From the NCBI GenBank assembly GCA_032718475.1, contig JAUCBJ010002083.1, positions 1 through 24,340 of the forward strand: a DNA stretch of 24,340 nt. Reading direction: 5' to 3'. The notes under the pieces were generated by a model that did not search any database, was not told where the DNA came from, and saw only the letters and a list, made by a program, of their open reading frames with translations. Numbering within the stretch: position 1 is the first letter of the stretch; every line of letters starts with the position of its first letter. The position numbers and the translations under genes were made by a program. This document shows positions 10,993 through 24,139 of the stretch, in pieces. Origin of the DNA: Nemertoderma westbladi. Lineage: Eukaryota > Xenacoelomorpha > Nemertodermatida > Nemertodermatidae.

Positions 10993-12042
10993 CCTATCTG
11001 AGACTACCAATGTCATCGACGATTATATATCCAACCCCCAGGTGCTGAGGTGGCTACAGCCATTTAATTTCAGGAGCTTCGCATTACTAATTGTTGTTGG
11101 TTTTTTTATTACCTGCACGTGATTACTACGGATTAGGCTTACCCGTGTACGTACATGTTACAGGGACAGGAATTAACCCGTGTAACCTACAGGTTTGAGG
11201 AACACTGATAGTGAAGGTCAGCAGTGTTCCGAGTGTTGGCACCACTAAAGTTTGATTGCAATCTAAATGTCTATGGGAATGTAACTAACTGGTTGTGGGG
11301 CGAGCCACGGAAGTAAGCGAGCTTAGCATACGGGTACCACTAACTCAATCGGTGTGTCTGTCGTTCTGTTGTTCGGTTGTGTTCAATTTTAAACGTTAAT
11401 AACGCAGCCAAATGTTAATGAAATCTATCCAAACTTGGTACACATGTAGTCTGGCAAAAGTTTAGAAATTTTACAAGTTGAATTTCCGTGTGGCCTTCGA
11501 GAAGCTAAGATAATAGCAGTTAATTAGTTAATTAAGTTGATAACAGGTAAAAAGGGTAAAAACAGCATTTTCAACCTGCCTCTTAAAGGAAATTAATTAT
11601 TTTCTAGTATAAGATTTAAATAATTATACTTAAAAATTATACAACTGTATTCCCCATAGCCCATTCCATTATAGTTTTTAATTAGTTCATTTAACAATGT
11701 TAAACAGTGTTAACAATGATAAATTAATATCTCAGTATCAATACTATCGGAATAAGGTAAGTTTTATATTTATTATTACAAATTGGGTCGCCTCCACGCC
11801 TAAAATATTTAATATATTACTTTGAGTTTAACATGTTGATGTTACCAATAACATGAGTTTATTAATTTCTTTGTTGATTAAGTAAATTAAATAATATGCT
11901 TCCAGTTGTATTTTATGTTATATGAAAAATAAATATAACATATTACTTTTAAAACACAAATTTTATGTTAATACCTATGCCTTTCATCAATCCTGTGTGC
12001 GCCTTTGGGTTGGGGTGGTGCAGATTAAGAGGGAGGTTAAGA

Positions 12043-12064
12043 GGGGGGGGGGGGGGGGGGGGGG
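12043..12064. repeat. poly-G tract (22 G)
   Basis: Uninterrupted run of 22 G in otherwise AT-rich DNA. A 70-residue open frame that crosses it (11922-12134) is only a by-product of the poly-glycine reading. Confidence 0.95.
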
Positions 12065-12200
12065 CTTTTTACCCCTCTCTTTGATTTATTGGTGTTTGGT
12101 AAAATTTCTTAGATACCGAGTTTGTGATTATTAATCTGTATCTCATAACTGAGTCTCGTGCTGCGCGAAGTCCCCACGAACGTGTTTATCTGTTTGACTT

Positions 12201-12298
12201 GTATAATAACTGAATAGGGCCCAATGTGATACTACACTGTGCTGATACAGTGTGCTTTTCATTTTTCTGCTTATTACTGCTATTCAGTTATTTTATAC
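12201..12298. repeat. Small palindromic element
   Basis: Inverted arms at 12201-12217 and 12280-12298 (GTATAATAACTGAATAG against its complement with two extra T) enclose about 60 bases. The interior has a second, smaller hairpin near 12232-12252 (ACACTG...CAGTGT). The right arm overlaps the start of the larger inverted-repeat structure at 12296. Confidence 0.6.
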
Positions 12299-12349
12299 GG
12301 TGGTGATTTGGGGCCATAAAAAATATGCCTAAAATATTTGCTGTGAGAA

Positions 12350-12445
12350 CAAATTAGGAATATTTTTTCAGAAAAAAAATTAGGAATTTTTTTCCAGAAA
12401 AAAAATTAGGAATATTTTTTCGAGCAAAAAAGAAATAGGAATATT
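12350..12445. repeat. 26-bp tandem repeat in the left arm
   Basis: ATTAGGAAT recurs at 12353, 12379 and 12405, with a decayed copy near 12434, each followed by a T-run and an A-run. The period is 26 bases. The right arm has only one copy, so the expansion is specific to the left arm. Confidence 0.75.
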
Positions 12446-12887
12446 TATAAACTTAATAGGCCAACGTAATCACGGGTACTATTAGTTTATGACCACGACT
12501 ACCTACAGTACATGTTATTCTGTTATTAGTTCTGACAATACTGTAGTACAGTATTAACATGTCTAATGCTCAAACAATTGTGCCGCTATCCAGTCAACAT
12601 CTTGAAGATTATTATTGGGATGGCCTAATAGCGCTGAAATAAATGATGATTCCAGAAGACATGGAACCTTAGACTGTTGACTTAAAACTCTGAGTTGCTA
12701 AGTGCAAAATGGCTAAATACGGTACTGAATAGGCCTAGCCTACAACACCGTGTATTCTTAGGGTATAACTTTTGCGTAGAGGTATAGCCTACATAGAGGC
12801 TACATGTAGATGCACGTGTAGGGTGAATGTAGGTAGGTGTAGGTAGGTCTTTAAAAACAACAATGATGAATGAATAGGCCTACACGG

Positions 12888-13060
12888 GGTACCCGGACCC
12901 GAACTTCCTCGATGAGATGCGCATGCGGCGAACGGGGGTGGTACCCGGAACAACCACGAAGAGATGCGCATATGGCGGGCGGTGGTACCCGAAACAACCA
13001 GGAGGAGATCTGGAGATGCGAATACGTCGAATGGGGGTCCCCTGAATACCCACGAGACGG
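12888..13060. repeat. GC-rich imperfect tandem repeat (44-52 bp unit)
   Basis: About 3.3 units beginning GGTACCC at 12888, 12940 and 12984, with a decayed start at 13036. Each unit contains GAGATGCG and CGAA or GGCG blocks. It lies between the inner inverted repeats. Open frames of 68-93 residues on both strands cross this repeat, but they are repeat by-products with no ATG-linked similarity. Confidence 0.7.
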
Positions 13061-14294
13061 AGCCTATCAATTCTACAGTACTGACAAAGGAAAAAACGAC
13101 TGAACGATATACCGATACATACTGTAGATCTTATGATCCTGCATCCTGCGGGTTCAGGCATGGAGGCTAATGACTTTGTATGGGCCGAACGGCCCGAACC
13201 TGATGTTTCCAGTCAAGGAGGAATCGACTAACGGTTAGGGTTAGAGCTCGTCGTCGGTGTCCATGAGGGTCTGAGGATGAGTGGGTAATTCAACAAAACG
13301 CTAACAATGATACCGGACTGACTGATTGAACCAGAGTGGCGATGGTAGTCGCTGATGTATATATATTATATATATCATGTATTGATTGTTAGTAGATATT
13401 TTTTTATAGTATTTGTTTATTAAATTGTCTTCAATGTCTATATTGATAATATTGTGTGCTGTGCTGATTTTACTTATTTTTCATTTTATAAATCTTGCTG
13501 TGGCCGTTTTAATCTACTAAACTGCCGTATCAATTTCATGATATTTTAATGGATATGCAATTTAACTTCTTCTTTCTATTAACTTTCAATGCAATCAAAT
13601 ATAACTGTAAAGCTATTGACTTTCGTGTTATTGTTTTGCTGTTACTTCGAGATGGGATTTGAATCCCATCGGATTACTGATTAATTCCCATCATCGAGAT
13701 GGGAATACTTTATAATGAAACAGTGTGGTGGTCCGCGGGATAGTGGGAAGGGATGGGACAGTTGCTGGTTTGGTGGAATGTGACTGCCTGAAAAATTAAA
13801 ACAAACAAAACTTCCAGACTTCTATATTTTTACTTTCAAAACAAAACGTCCAAAACATTTCAATGCTGAAGTACTGTTCAAGTCCCATGGATGTATGGTT
13901 GATAAAGAGGGGCAGAGGGGGGTCAGGGTTTCTGGTAGACTATAGTCCCCGCGATGATGGCTGTTCTTGTTTAGGTTACTCTTACTTAATAAACATATAA
14001 ATCAGAACGAGTTAATCTAATGGAACGATGCCTTTCGTGGCGTTAGCATACTCAAATTTATTAGGGCATAATATTTATGACGAGTAAGGGACTTTAGTAT
14101 AATCAGAACGCGATGTTTGATATTTATACAGTACTGCAGTATGCAGTAAAACCTGTTGTCTGACAGCAGACAGGTCTGCAGGTTGATGTACCGTATTGTA
14201 CCGTGGAGATCAGAGATTATTGCCATACATCCTGATTGACGACCGTGTATCACGTTACTGCAAGTTGACACATAAATTACATTAATATCTATGG
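13061..14294. other. Interior of the inverted-repeat structure
   Basis: About 1.2 kb without a recognisable gene. It has a two-unit TTAGGG-like stretch near 13234, a TA-rich run near 13358-13373 and a hairpin cluster at 13651-13706. There is no transposase or reverse transcriptase similarity. Confidence 0.5.
13651..13706. repeat. Double hairpin of GATGGGA/TCCCATC
   Basis: Two adjacent perfect stems share the same sequence: GATGGGATT/AATCCCATC at 13651-13670 with a 2-base loop, and ATTCCCATC/GATGGGAAT at 13684-13706 with a 5-base loop. The four arms can also pair with each other in other combinations. Confidence 0.7.
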
Positions 14295-14610
14295 GACTAC
14301 ACCTACCTACATTCACCCTACACGTGCACCTACATGTAGGCTACACATACCTACATGAAGCCTCTATGTAGGCTATACCTCTACGCAAAAGATGTACCCG
14401 TATTCTTATGCTTATAGCTTTACTAACTACAAACTAAAGAAAGAAGTCTGTGCCGGTACTACAGTGCTACTGCTACAGTACTAGCTCTGCTGCTCTGTAG
14501 CTGACTGGACAGCAGTCTACAGGTCTCAGGTCTAGTACCGGTACTCTGGTACTTTAAACATTCTACAGTCTTGTCTGTTGTCTTGTCAGTAACAAGCAGT
14601 CAGATAATTA

Positions 14611-14702
14611 TGGTGGTGATTTTTTTATCTGGAAAAATATTCCTAATTTGTTCTCACAGCAAATATTTTAGGCATATTTTTTATGGCCCCAAATCACCAC
14701 CG
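14611..14702. mobile_element. 92-bp miniature inverted-repeat element
   Basis: The ends TGGTGGTGATTT (14611-14622) and AAATCACCACCG (14691-14702) are complementary except at the outermost base, and both sides are flanked by TA (14609-14610, 14703-14704). The interior matches the left arm at 12298-12375. This looks like a complete minimal MITE and is the right end of the larger structure. Confidence 0.65.
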
Positions 14703-14972
14703 TAATTTTCGAAAGAGAATCTAATAACAGAATAAAGAGTAGATGGATCGGTGGCAACACCTTGGTCGGTGGACTTATCCTCTTATAATAATCTACTGTA
14801 CCCTGTCAGCCTGTACGTACATACCTGTACGGTATCCGGGTATGTGAATCTAGGGGTGTCCTACGTCCTTAATCCTGTAATCCTATCACTACAGCCAGCA
14901 GATTACAGTTGGCATACTAACTATCTTACCAACCATACGTATACGGCGGACTGACAGGTGCGTCATCTGGTC

Positions 14973-15872
14973 ATGGCATACCAAGTAACTTCTGTCGATG
15001 CGTCGTTGCGAGGCCAGCAATCCCGTTTAACACAATCCCAGTTCTCTCAGCACAAATCAACTAGTACTAATAGGCCTAACGATATCGCTACCGGTACCGA
15101 ACCTACAGATGATTATTACCTCCGTCGTTTTCCGTTGCGGACCGGAAAACCCTCGTCTACAAATCCCTCGTCGGGTTATCCTAGTAACCCCAGATGGTAT
15201 AAACCAGTCGCTGTAGGGAATCAGTCCCACAATGTCCGAAACAATGATAAACACCCAAAACCTGCGGAATTAACTATCGACGGGAGTTGTTACGATGTAA
15301 TGAGTAATAATAATTCTGGGCGAACGAATAAGTGGTGCGAATCTATTAATCTTAGAAGCGTAGACGTGCAGCAGTCATCAGGACAATTACCCGTGGAGCA
15401 ACAGATACAAGCGATGACGCAAGAGTTGGAAAACCAGTTGGAAATATCTCGAATAAACGAGGAGGATTCCTTCGGGCTGTGCGCCGAGTGCCGCACCGAG
15501 GTTATCGGGGTGGGAGAGGCATGCGAGGCGATGGGGCGCATCTACCACAGCCGCTGCTTCGTGTGCAGCAGTTGCGGTCGTCGTCTTCGGGGTAAGAACT
15601 TCTATTGGATCGACGAAGGGCGGGTTTACTGCGAGGAGGACTACCTGTATTCCGGGTTCCAACAGACCGCGGATTCCTGCGGCCACTGCCATCATCCCAT
15701 CATGGAGAGCATACTCTACGCCGTGGGTAAGTCCTTCCATCCGCAATGCTTCCGTTGTTCCACGTGTAACGAGTGTCTGGATGGAGTTCCCTTTGGTATC
15801 GGGATTAACTATAAACCTTATTGCACAGCTCACTACTACCAGGAGGACGGATATTCGGATAAGTTTGTTTGA
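14973..15872 (+). CDS. AJUBA: Ajuba/LIMD1/WTIP-family LIM protein with two LIM domains
   Basis: A 299-residue protein. The start is the ATG at 14973, the first after an in-frame TGA at 14952; the frame can be read from a GTG at 14958 but has no ATG there. Residues 1-165 are polar and low in complexity (Ser, Asn, Gln, Thr), like the unordered preLIM part of the family. A short acidic stretch (ELENQLEISRINEEDSFG) leads into LIM1 (Cys170, 173, His192, Cys195, 198, 201, 220, Asp223) and LIM2 (Cys236, 239, His256, Cys259, 262, 265, 284, His287). YCEEDYLYSGFQ and CLDGVPF are typical of Ajuba/LIMD1/WTIP rather than zyxin. Family members are adaptors at cell junctions and inhibitors of Hippo-pathway kinases. 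They have three LIM domains; here a stop follows 12 residues after the last LIM2 ligand. No good splice donor lies before the stop. Gene end truncated or an unseen exon are both possible. Confidence 0.82.
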   Translation: MAYQVTSVDASLRGQQSRLTQSQFSQHKSTSTNRPNDIATGTEPTDDYYLRRFPLRTGKPSSTNPSSGYPSNPRWYKPVAVGNQSHNVRNNDKHPKPAELTIDGSCYDVMSNNNSGRTNKWCESINLRSVDVQQSSGQLPVEQQIQAMTQELENQLEISRINEEDSFGLCAECRTEVIGVGEACEAMGRIYHSRCFVCSSCGRRLRGKNFYWIDEGRVYCEEDYLYSGFQQTADSCGHCHHPIMESILYAVGKSFHPQCFRCSTCNECLDGVPFGIGINYKPYCTAHYYQEDGYSDKFV

Positions 15873-16608
15873 TTGATTAATATTGTCTTCCATGAACTCA
15901 ACTTGTAATGTGTTCCTACACTACATTGTGCCTTGACTTAGAGGTAGTTTTTCATTATTTAACCCAGCCACACCCTGTGTGGCAGGAAACTTTCGCACCG
16001 GTGACACAGCGCGACTGTCTCTATACTATTTGCTTAAGCGCTGACTTCTAGGCTCATTCGAAGTTCGAACCGCTTCGATATTCACGTAATCTTTGCAGAC
16101 TCCAGTCCTGTCCAACACAACATGGGATGTTGACGATATGTTATAGTCGTGTATATGAGACATTTGCGCAAAGTATCGCTTTGGTGCAATATATTTAAGG
16201 TGCTTCTGCGATCTTTAAATATAATTATTTTCAAAATTAATTAAATTCGTTTGAAGTATTTTTTGAAATCAAATAGAACAAATTAATTGAGGGAGTGTGG
16301 CATAGTTACAGTGGAGTCCCAACCTACTAGATGTATCTTTAGTATATCACGGCGCTATTTTATCAGAATATTTTATTTACTTAGATAATTTTATTTATTA
16401 TTTTTAAATATAAGTTTTTTTTTTAATTTACAAGTAAGCTAAATACAATTGTTATGTTATTCGACTCTTTGTTTTATATTAATATAATAATAATAATAAT
16501 TTTGCCGTAAAGCTTAGCCGTTGTGTAGAAACAGCTCAATATTAAAATCTGCTTATATTTCTTGAATTGGAGTTGAGCTGTTTAATATAACTGTAATTAA
16601 AGGTATAC
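15873..16608. other. LIM gene 3' flank, no gene
   Basis: About 740 AT-rich bases. I looked for a downstream LIM3 exon with paired CxxC motifs and saw none. An ATTAAA at 16541-16546 might serve for polyadenylation but is far from the stop. An AAT microsatellite lies at 16485-16500. Confidence 0.5.
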
Positions 16609-16950
16609 TATTATGGTTTTGCTCAGAAATGGAAAAAATGAGAAAGCGCGTCACCGGGGGTTGAACCAGCGCTGTGCGTACGTTTCAGCCTATCAGACCT
16701 CATCAGTAGCGCTAACCAGTTCAGCCACTTGTCCCTGACACTCACTCTCTCACCTAACCCACTTCTATTGAACAGGCAGTCTTAGTTTGCATATGGATTA
16801 GGTGGGAGAGTGAATGTTAGGGGCAAGTGGCTGAACTGGTTAGCGCTACTGATGAGGCCTGATAGGCTGAATGAAACGTACGTATAGCGCTGGTTCAACC
16901 CCCGGTGACGCGCTTTCTCATTTTTCCAATTTCTGAACAAAACCATAATA
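16609..16950. repeat. Long near-perfect palindrome with tRNA-like promoter boxes
   Basis: Arms at 16609-16757 and 16799-16950 are inverted copies of about 150 bases at roughly 90 percent identity, around a 40-base spacer. The right arm reads, on the plus strand, an A-box-like GTGGCTGAACTGGTTAGCGC (16825-16844) and a B-box-like GGTTCAACCCC (16892-16902); the left arm has the same boxes on the minus strand. This suggests a tRNA-derived SINE family present as a head-to-head inverted pair, or a fold-back element that took up a tRNA-like sequence. No normal cloverleaf with full acceptor stem could be drawn. Confidence 0.75.
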
Positions 16951-17516
16951 TTACACTTATATTTCTTGCACTGTCTGTATGCACTAGTTAATTTGTTATG
17001 TATATATAGATTTAAATTTATCAATAGTTTAACACAATTTGTCTTTTATTTTACAATTAGTAATATTTTCTTAATTAATTAAATTGAATGAATAATAACT
17101 AATATTTTATATACCATATTATTTACTTAAATTAGGTTTTTTTTAGATTATTTACTACTATGCAACTATAATACGTTACGATTGTAAATATTTATATTAT
17201 ATATATATTATTATGTATATGTTAATTACCCGTTAATAATATATTGCACTCGATATTGAGTGCTGTATTGATAATGTTAATTGAAACTAAAATGGGGGGG
17301 GGGGGGGGGGGGGTGCGGGTTACAGTTGTTTGAACATTTTAGCCAAAAAAATAAAGGTCACTCACTGTTTAATGTTTGCCTTTCGGTGTTTGGGTGATAG
17401 TTGTCACAATGTTTACAGTTTCCCCACATAAAAGCCAATATTTAATCCATTATATTTCCGATCTCACCTGATATTAACTCTGGCCCTTCCACTTTTATCT
17501 ACTACTGGAGTAATTT
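16951..17516. other. AT-rich gene-free stretch with poly-G
   Basis: No gene seen. TA-rich DNA around 17190-17220 and a run of 20 G at 17294-17313. Confidence 0.6.
17294..17313. repeat. poly-G tract (20 G)
   Basis: Uninterrupted run of 20 G. Confidence 0.95.
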
Positions 17517-17720
17517 CCACCCCTGGTGTAGTGGTTAAATCCGTTGCCTTGAAATTACATCACTTCGGAGTTCGTGGGTTCGATCCCAGCATCCCAGTTT
17601 CCAGATCTCAGTTTCCGTTTCGGCACGAATGCTTTTGTAGCCAATTGAGATCGCTGGGATGACGTCACTAGAAATATGTCGTCAGACTTTGCGCGTAATC
17701 CCTGAGAACCTAAGGAAACT
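17517..17720 (+). mobile_element. tRNA-derived SINE-like copy 1
   Basis: An A box (TGGTGTAGTGG, 17524-17534) and a B box (GGTTCGATCC, 17577-17586) are spaced as in a tRNA gene. The tail contains CAGTTTCCGTTTCGGC and GCGCGTAATCCCTG. Both head and tail resemble 21211-21450, so they belong to one family. It is not an intact tRNA, since the acceptor stem does not pair. Confidence 0.65.
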
Positions 17721-17899
17721 TTACTTTTTTACCCTTTCTTTACTTTTTTACCTTTCTCTAATTTGTACCAACGGCTCGATAAATTATAACTCAACCGGTC
17801 GAAAGTTTATTACTCGTTTATTTAGTTGAACCATATTATGAATTAATATAATTAATGCTTAATTTAAATATGTAATTAATATTACAATCACCGTAAATA

Positions 17900-17905
17900 T
17901 TTATT
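17900..17905 (-). promoter_or_regulatory. KMO polyadenylation signal candidate
   Basis: AATAAA on the minus strand, 40 bases after the KMO stop codon. Confidence 0.5.
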
Positions 17906-17944
17906 TACTGCATAAATTACTTTATATTACTACTTATTATAAAT

Positions 17945-20017
17945 CTATTTAAATTTATTAAAGGCTGATAGTATTTGTTTGACGCTAAGTAAAGTTGGCA
18001 ATTTTTTGAGACTACAATTGGGAGACTTGTATACTTGCATGCTAAGCATTACTGCAGATCCTACAGCTAACGAACCAACGATCAATGCGACTCTGTTAAA
18101 AATCCTGAGTTGTTTATCGTTGCGACGCAGTACATCTGTGTAGCCAATCCGTGTGTAGGTAACCATGTTGTAGAGAGGAAGGTAGTGCTGGGGGAACAGG
18201 TAATACAGCAGCAGATCTAACCGGCGTTTTATAGAGAAGCGCCAGCTAGCGGTTAGATCGCGCATTTCTATGTAGTTGTAGAGAGATAGTTGAGCAATAG
18301 CTTGGCAGTCTTGTACCCTGCGGTGGTTATACACGTGGAGCGCTTGGATTAGGTCTCCGAAGCAGTTGTCTATTGTCTCGTTAAAGATTAGGCAGTCTTC
18401 CATACCCTGGAGAAAATAAAGGAATGGTTATCCACTACCCTACAATACTTCCTTTAATTTCATATTTTATAATATGATGAGGTGGTATGTAACGCGTCAT
18501 CATATATTTTCGTAGTGATTTACGGTGGGTATTTTAGATACGGTGGACAATATTTTATTATACCAGAACATATTATTTTATATGTAATACAACCGGTCAC
18601 TCCACTGAAAACATTGGCTCTAAATATTGTAAGATTTGATTTTAGAACTTCAAGATATTGTAAATGTTCTAAACATAAATTGTAATGAAATAACATCCTT
18701 GCGAACCGAAATATATTTATGCCTAAACTTCATATTTTCATTTTGTTATCCACTTTACTGACGACTCCTTGATGCGGTCCTTTCATGACACTTTACTACT
18801 TAAAGTAAAATAAAGTAAAGTAATAAAGTAAAGTGGGCCTAATAAAGTAAAGTAAATTAGAGTTAAAAATCAGACTATTTCCCCAGTTAAGTCAGATTTC
18901 TTAAGTAAGTAAGTTAACTACTTAAGCAGTTAAGTCCGATTTCTTACTTAAGTAAGTTAACTACTTAGGAAGTTAAGTCCGATTTCTTACTTAAGTATGT
19001 TAACTACTTACGCAGTTAAGTCCGATTTCTTACTTAAGTATGTTAACTACTTACGCAGTTAAGTCCTTGCCCATAAAATGGTACAATCGCGTGGGCGGCG
19101 TCTCCCATCAACAGAAACTTATCGTCGGCAATGTAAGTCGAACATTTCACCGTAACTAGGGGCAACGGTTCTACCTGGTTGAAACTGTTCTCGACATTCT
19201 CAACTCCCAGCAAATCCAACAAATCGGGAAAGATTTGTTCGAAGAACAACGTGACATCCATTGGGGTCACCAAATCCTCGTATTTAGCTGTCGGCATAAA
19301 CAGAGTGCAGGTAAAGGATTTATCCGTGTTCGGCAGCGCTATAAACATAAACGTTTTCCTCGGCCATATATGTAAACAGTTTGGATCCAACGGGAAGTTG
19401 CCACCAGGACTGGTTGGAGGCATGCGGAACTCCTTGTAACTGTGCGGGATGTATGTTTGTTCGTAGTCCATGACTATACGGGACACCATCTCCCTTCTTA
19501 CAACGCTATTAGCACCATCGCAACCAAGCACTAGCGAGTATTGCATTCTTGTTTTCTGGTTGCCCGGGTTACGCACGGTAATTTCCCCTGTCTTTATGTT
19601 GCATTCTTCTAACTTATGGTTGAAATGCGTTCGAACGTTCGGGTACTGATCGACTGCGTCTAATAGTATCTCGTTCAAATACTTTCTATCGATCGATATG
19701 TTGAATTCTCCTTGCAATCCGTAGCGAGTCGCTTTTGTCGCTCCGCCCGGTAAATGTATCATTCTAGAATGCATCGGCGTCCCCATACTTATCACCTTCT
19801 CTTCCAGCCCCAGAGCTGCCAAGGCCGATCGGCCTCGGTGCGAGAGGGCCAGGTTGATGCTGCGGCCCACGTAGTAACCCTGTTGGCGGATATCGGTACG
19901 ACGTTCGTACAGGTCTACTATGTAACCACGACGACCGAGAAAGCACGCGTTGAGCGCACCAACTGGTCCTCCGCCTACTATACACACCGATGTTTCTTCT
20001 TCTAATGTAGTCATCAT
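17945..20017 (-). CDS. KMO: Kynurenine 3-monooxygenase, 2 exons, complete
   Basis: Exon 1 is 20017-19055 and exon 2 is 18406-17945. Joining TGC|GTAAGT to CTCCAG|GGT in phase 0 gives 474 residues (human KMO is 486). The enzyme is an FAD-dependent hydroxylase of the mitochondrial outer membrane that turns kynurenine into 3-hydroxykynurenine in tryptophan catabolism. Visible motifs are the dinucleotide fold CIVGGGPVGALNACFLGRRG (12-31), GRSINLALSHRGR (51-63), the substrate region PMHSRMIH and RYG (Arg85 and Tyr99, at the human positions), the DG motif GCDGANSVVR (165-174), LHIWPR (215-220), the GD motif MGDAAHAIVPFYGQGLN (304-320) across the splice site into GMEDCLIF, and NYIEMR (365-370). A hydrophobic segment at about 425-447 is the likely membrane anchor. 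There are two ATGs in a row at the start. The protein looks intact; the splice donor lies inside a tandem repeat. Confidence 0.94.
18407..19054 (-). other. KMO intron
   Basis: A 648-base GT-AG intron. It holds the 43-bp donor-spanning array (18881-19066) and an AAAGTA-rich simple repeat at 18795-18855. Short frames such as 18482-18685 on the plus strand are unsupported. Confidence 0.85.
18881..19066 (-). repeat. 43-bp tandem array spanning the KMO 5' splice site
   Basis: Units at 19024-19066, 18981-19023, 18938-18980 and 18895-18937, with a partial one at 18881-18894. Each 43-base unit reads, on the minus strand, 12 bases of exon end (GGACTTAACTGC), the donor GTAAGT and about 25 intron bases. 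The first unit holds the real splice site. The second keeps GTAAGT; in the third GT is changed to CT and in the fourth to TT. Confidence 0.9.
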
Positions 20018-20565
20018 TTATTTATTAATTAGTTGTTCTTTAACTGTAAACCGAAAAACAAATAAGTTTAGCGTATATTATATTTAATAGTGGTGTTAGG
20101 GATGTGCAAAAAATTAAATAAATACATTGATGGTATAGTCTGAGTATAAATTAATTATCATACTATACATATGTTGTGACCTTAAATGACCTTCAATTTA
20201 ACAAACTTTGTAAATGTAACTTCAAAGTAACTTTATTTAGCCTATAACACCGCCAAGCCGATCTACCTACATGATTTTAGTTGCTGTTGTTAGTATAATA
20301 ATATAACACAGTTTGAATATATAATCGATTTGTTTGTATGAAACATTAGAGTTCGTTCAAAGTGCAACTATTTACTACCCATTATTACGAGTGCGTTAAG
20401 ATTAAATTTGTAGAACATATGTAGATCTAGATATTAAATGGGTTGGGTTGGGTTGCAGGAGATGTGTGAATTCCCAAAAGAGGTTTCGTATCGTGAATAA
20501 TTACTTTAATACTAGTTTGATAAATAATTATTACTAATATTATATATATATATTGTGTTTTGCAG
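20018..20565. other. Region between KMO start and first visible KARS exon
   Basis: About 550 bases with no recognised exon. It must contain the KMO promoter (minus strand) and the end of the KARS intron that leads to the acceptor TTTTGCAG at 20558-20565. A GGGTT repeat lies at 20440-20456. Confidence 0.55.

Positions 20566-24128
<3,563 letters not shown>

Positions 24129-24139
<11 letters not shown>

Larger units (their letters stand above)
8841..12200. other. Long gene-free region
   Basis: About 3.4 kb of AT-rich DNA. No frame has recognisable similarity and the short frames listed by length alone have no supporting signal. Contents seen: an 8-bp-stem hairpin at 9555-9576, AT-rich simple repeats at 9640-9670, a dispersed repeat copy at 10935-10992, a GC-richer patch at 11290-11400 that looks like an old transposon remnant, and a run of 22 G at 12043-12064. 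The upstream part may hold the GPCR promoter. Confidence 0.6.
12296..14704. mobile_element. Composite inverted-repeat (fold-back) element, about 2.4 kb
   Basis: The outer ends are inverted copies of about 75-80 bases: 12296-12375 against 14704-14630, sharing blocks such as GGTGGTGATTTGGGGCCAT and TTTGCTGTGAGAACAAATTAG. A second, inner pair is also inverted: about 12766-12848 against 14399-14295, where the right copy has a 20-base internal duplication. The DNA between outer and inner pairs is unlike on the two sides. Each outer end is bordered by TA, as expected for a Tc1/mariner-type TA target, but the TA could also be part of the repeat. No transposase gene is present, so the structure is non-autonomous. 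Two separate copies of one element inserted in opposite orientation would explain it as well as a single fold-back element. Confidence 0.65.

Noticed and set aside
11922-12134. 70-residue open frame on the plus strand
   Set aside because: It is open only because it crosses a G22 run read as poly-glycine; no similarity or other signal.
12789-13170. Overlapping frames of 68-93 residues on both strands
   Set aside because: They follow a GC-rich 44-52 bp tandem repeat that lacks stops; no domain and no plausible gene context.
13230-13246. TTAGGG-like telomere repeat
   Set aside because: Only about two units, which is expected by chance.
14017-14316. 99-residue minus-strand frame
   Set aside because: Runs into the right inner inverted repeat and has no similarity.
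14751-14954. 67-residue plus-strand frame just before the LIM gene, as a possible first exon
   Set aside because: It begins with GTG, ends in a stop, and has no donor that would join it to the LIM frame; content is low in similarity.
16782-17024. 80-residue minus-strand frame
   Set aside because: Lies in the right arm of the palindrome; a repeat by-product.
17517-17592. A functional tRNA gene
   Set aside because: A and B boxes are present but the acceptor stem does not pair and a related repeat copy exists at 21211, so a SINE is the better call.
889-20017. A functional cluster of MOCOS and KMO (both known as eye-colour genes in insects)
   Set aside because: They are 15 kb apart on opposite strands with unrelated genes between, so proximity carries little weight.
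20457-20484. A possible KARS exon after a GGGTTGCAG acceptor
   Set aside because: The short reading (EMCEFPKE) only loosely recalls the family TTCEFYMAYADY stretch and soon reaches a stop.
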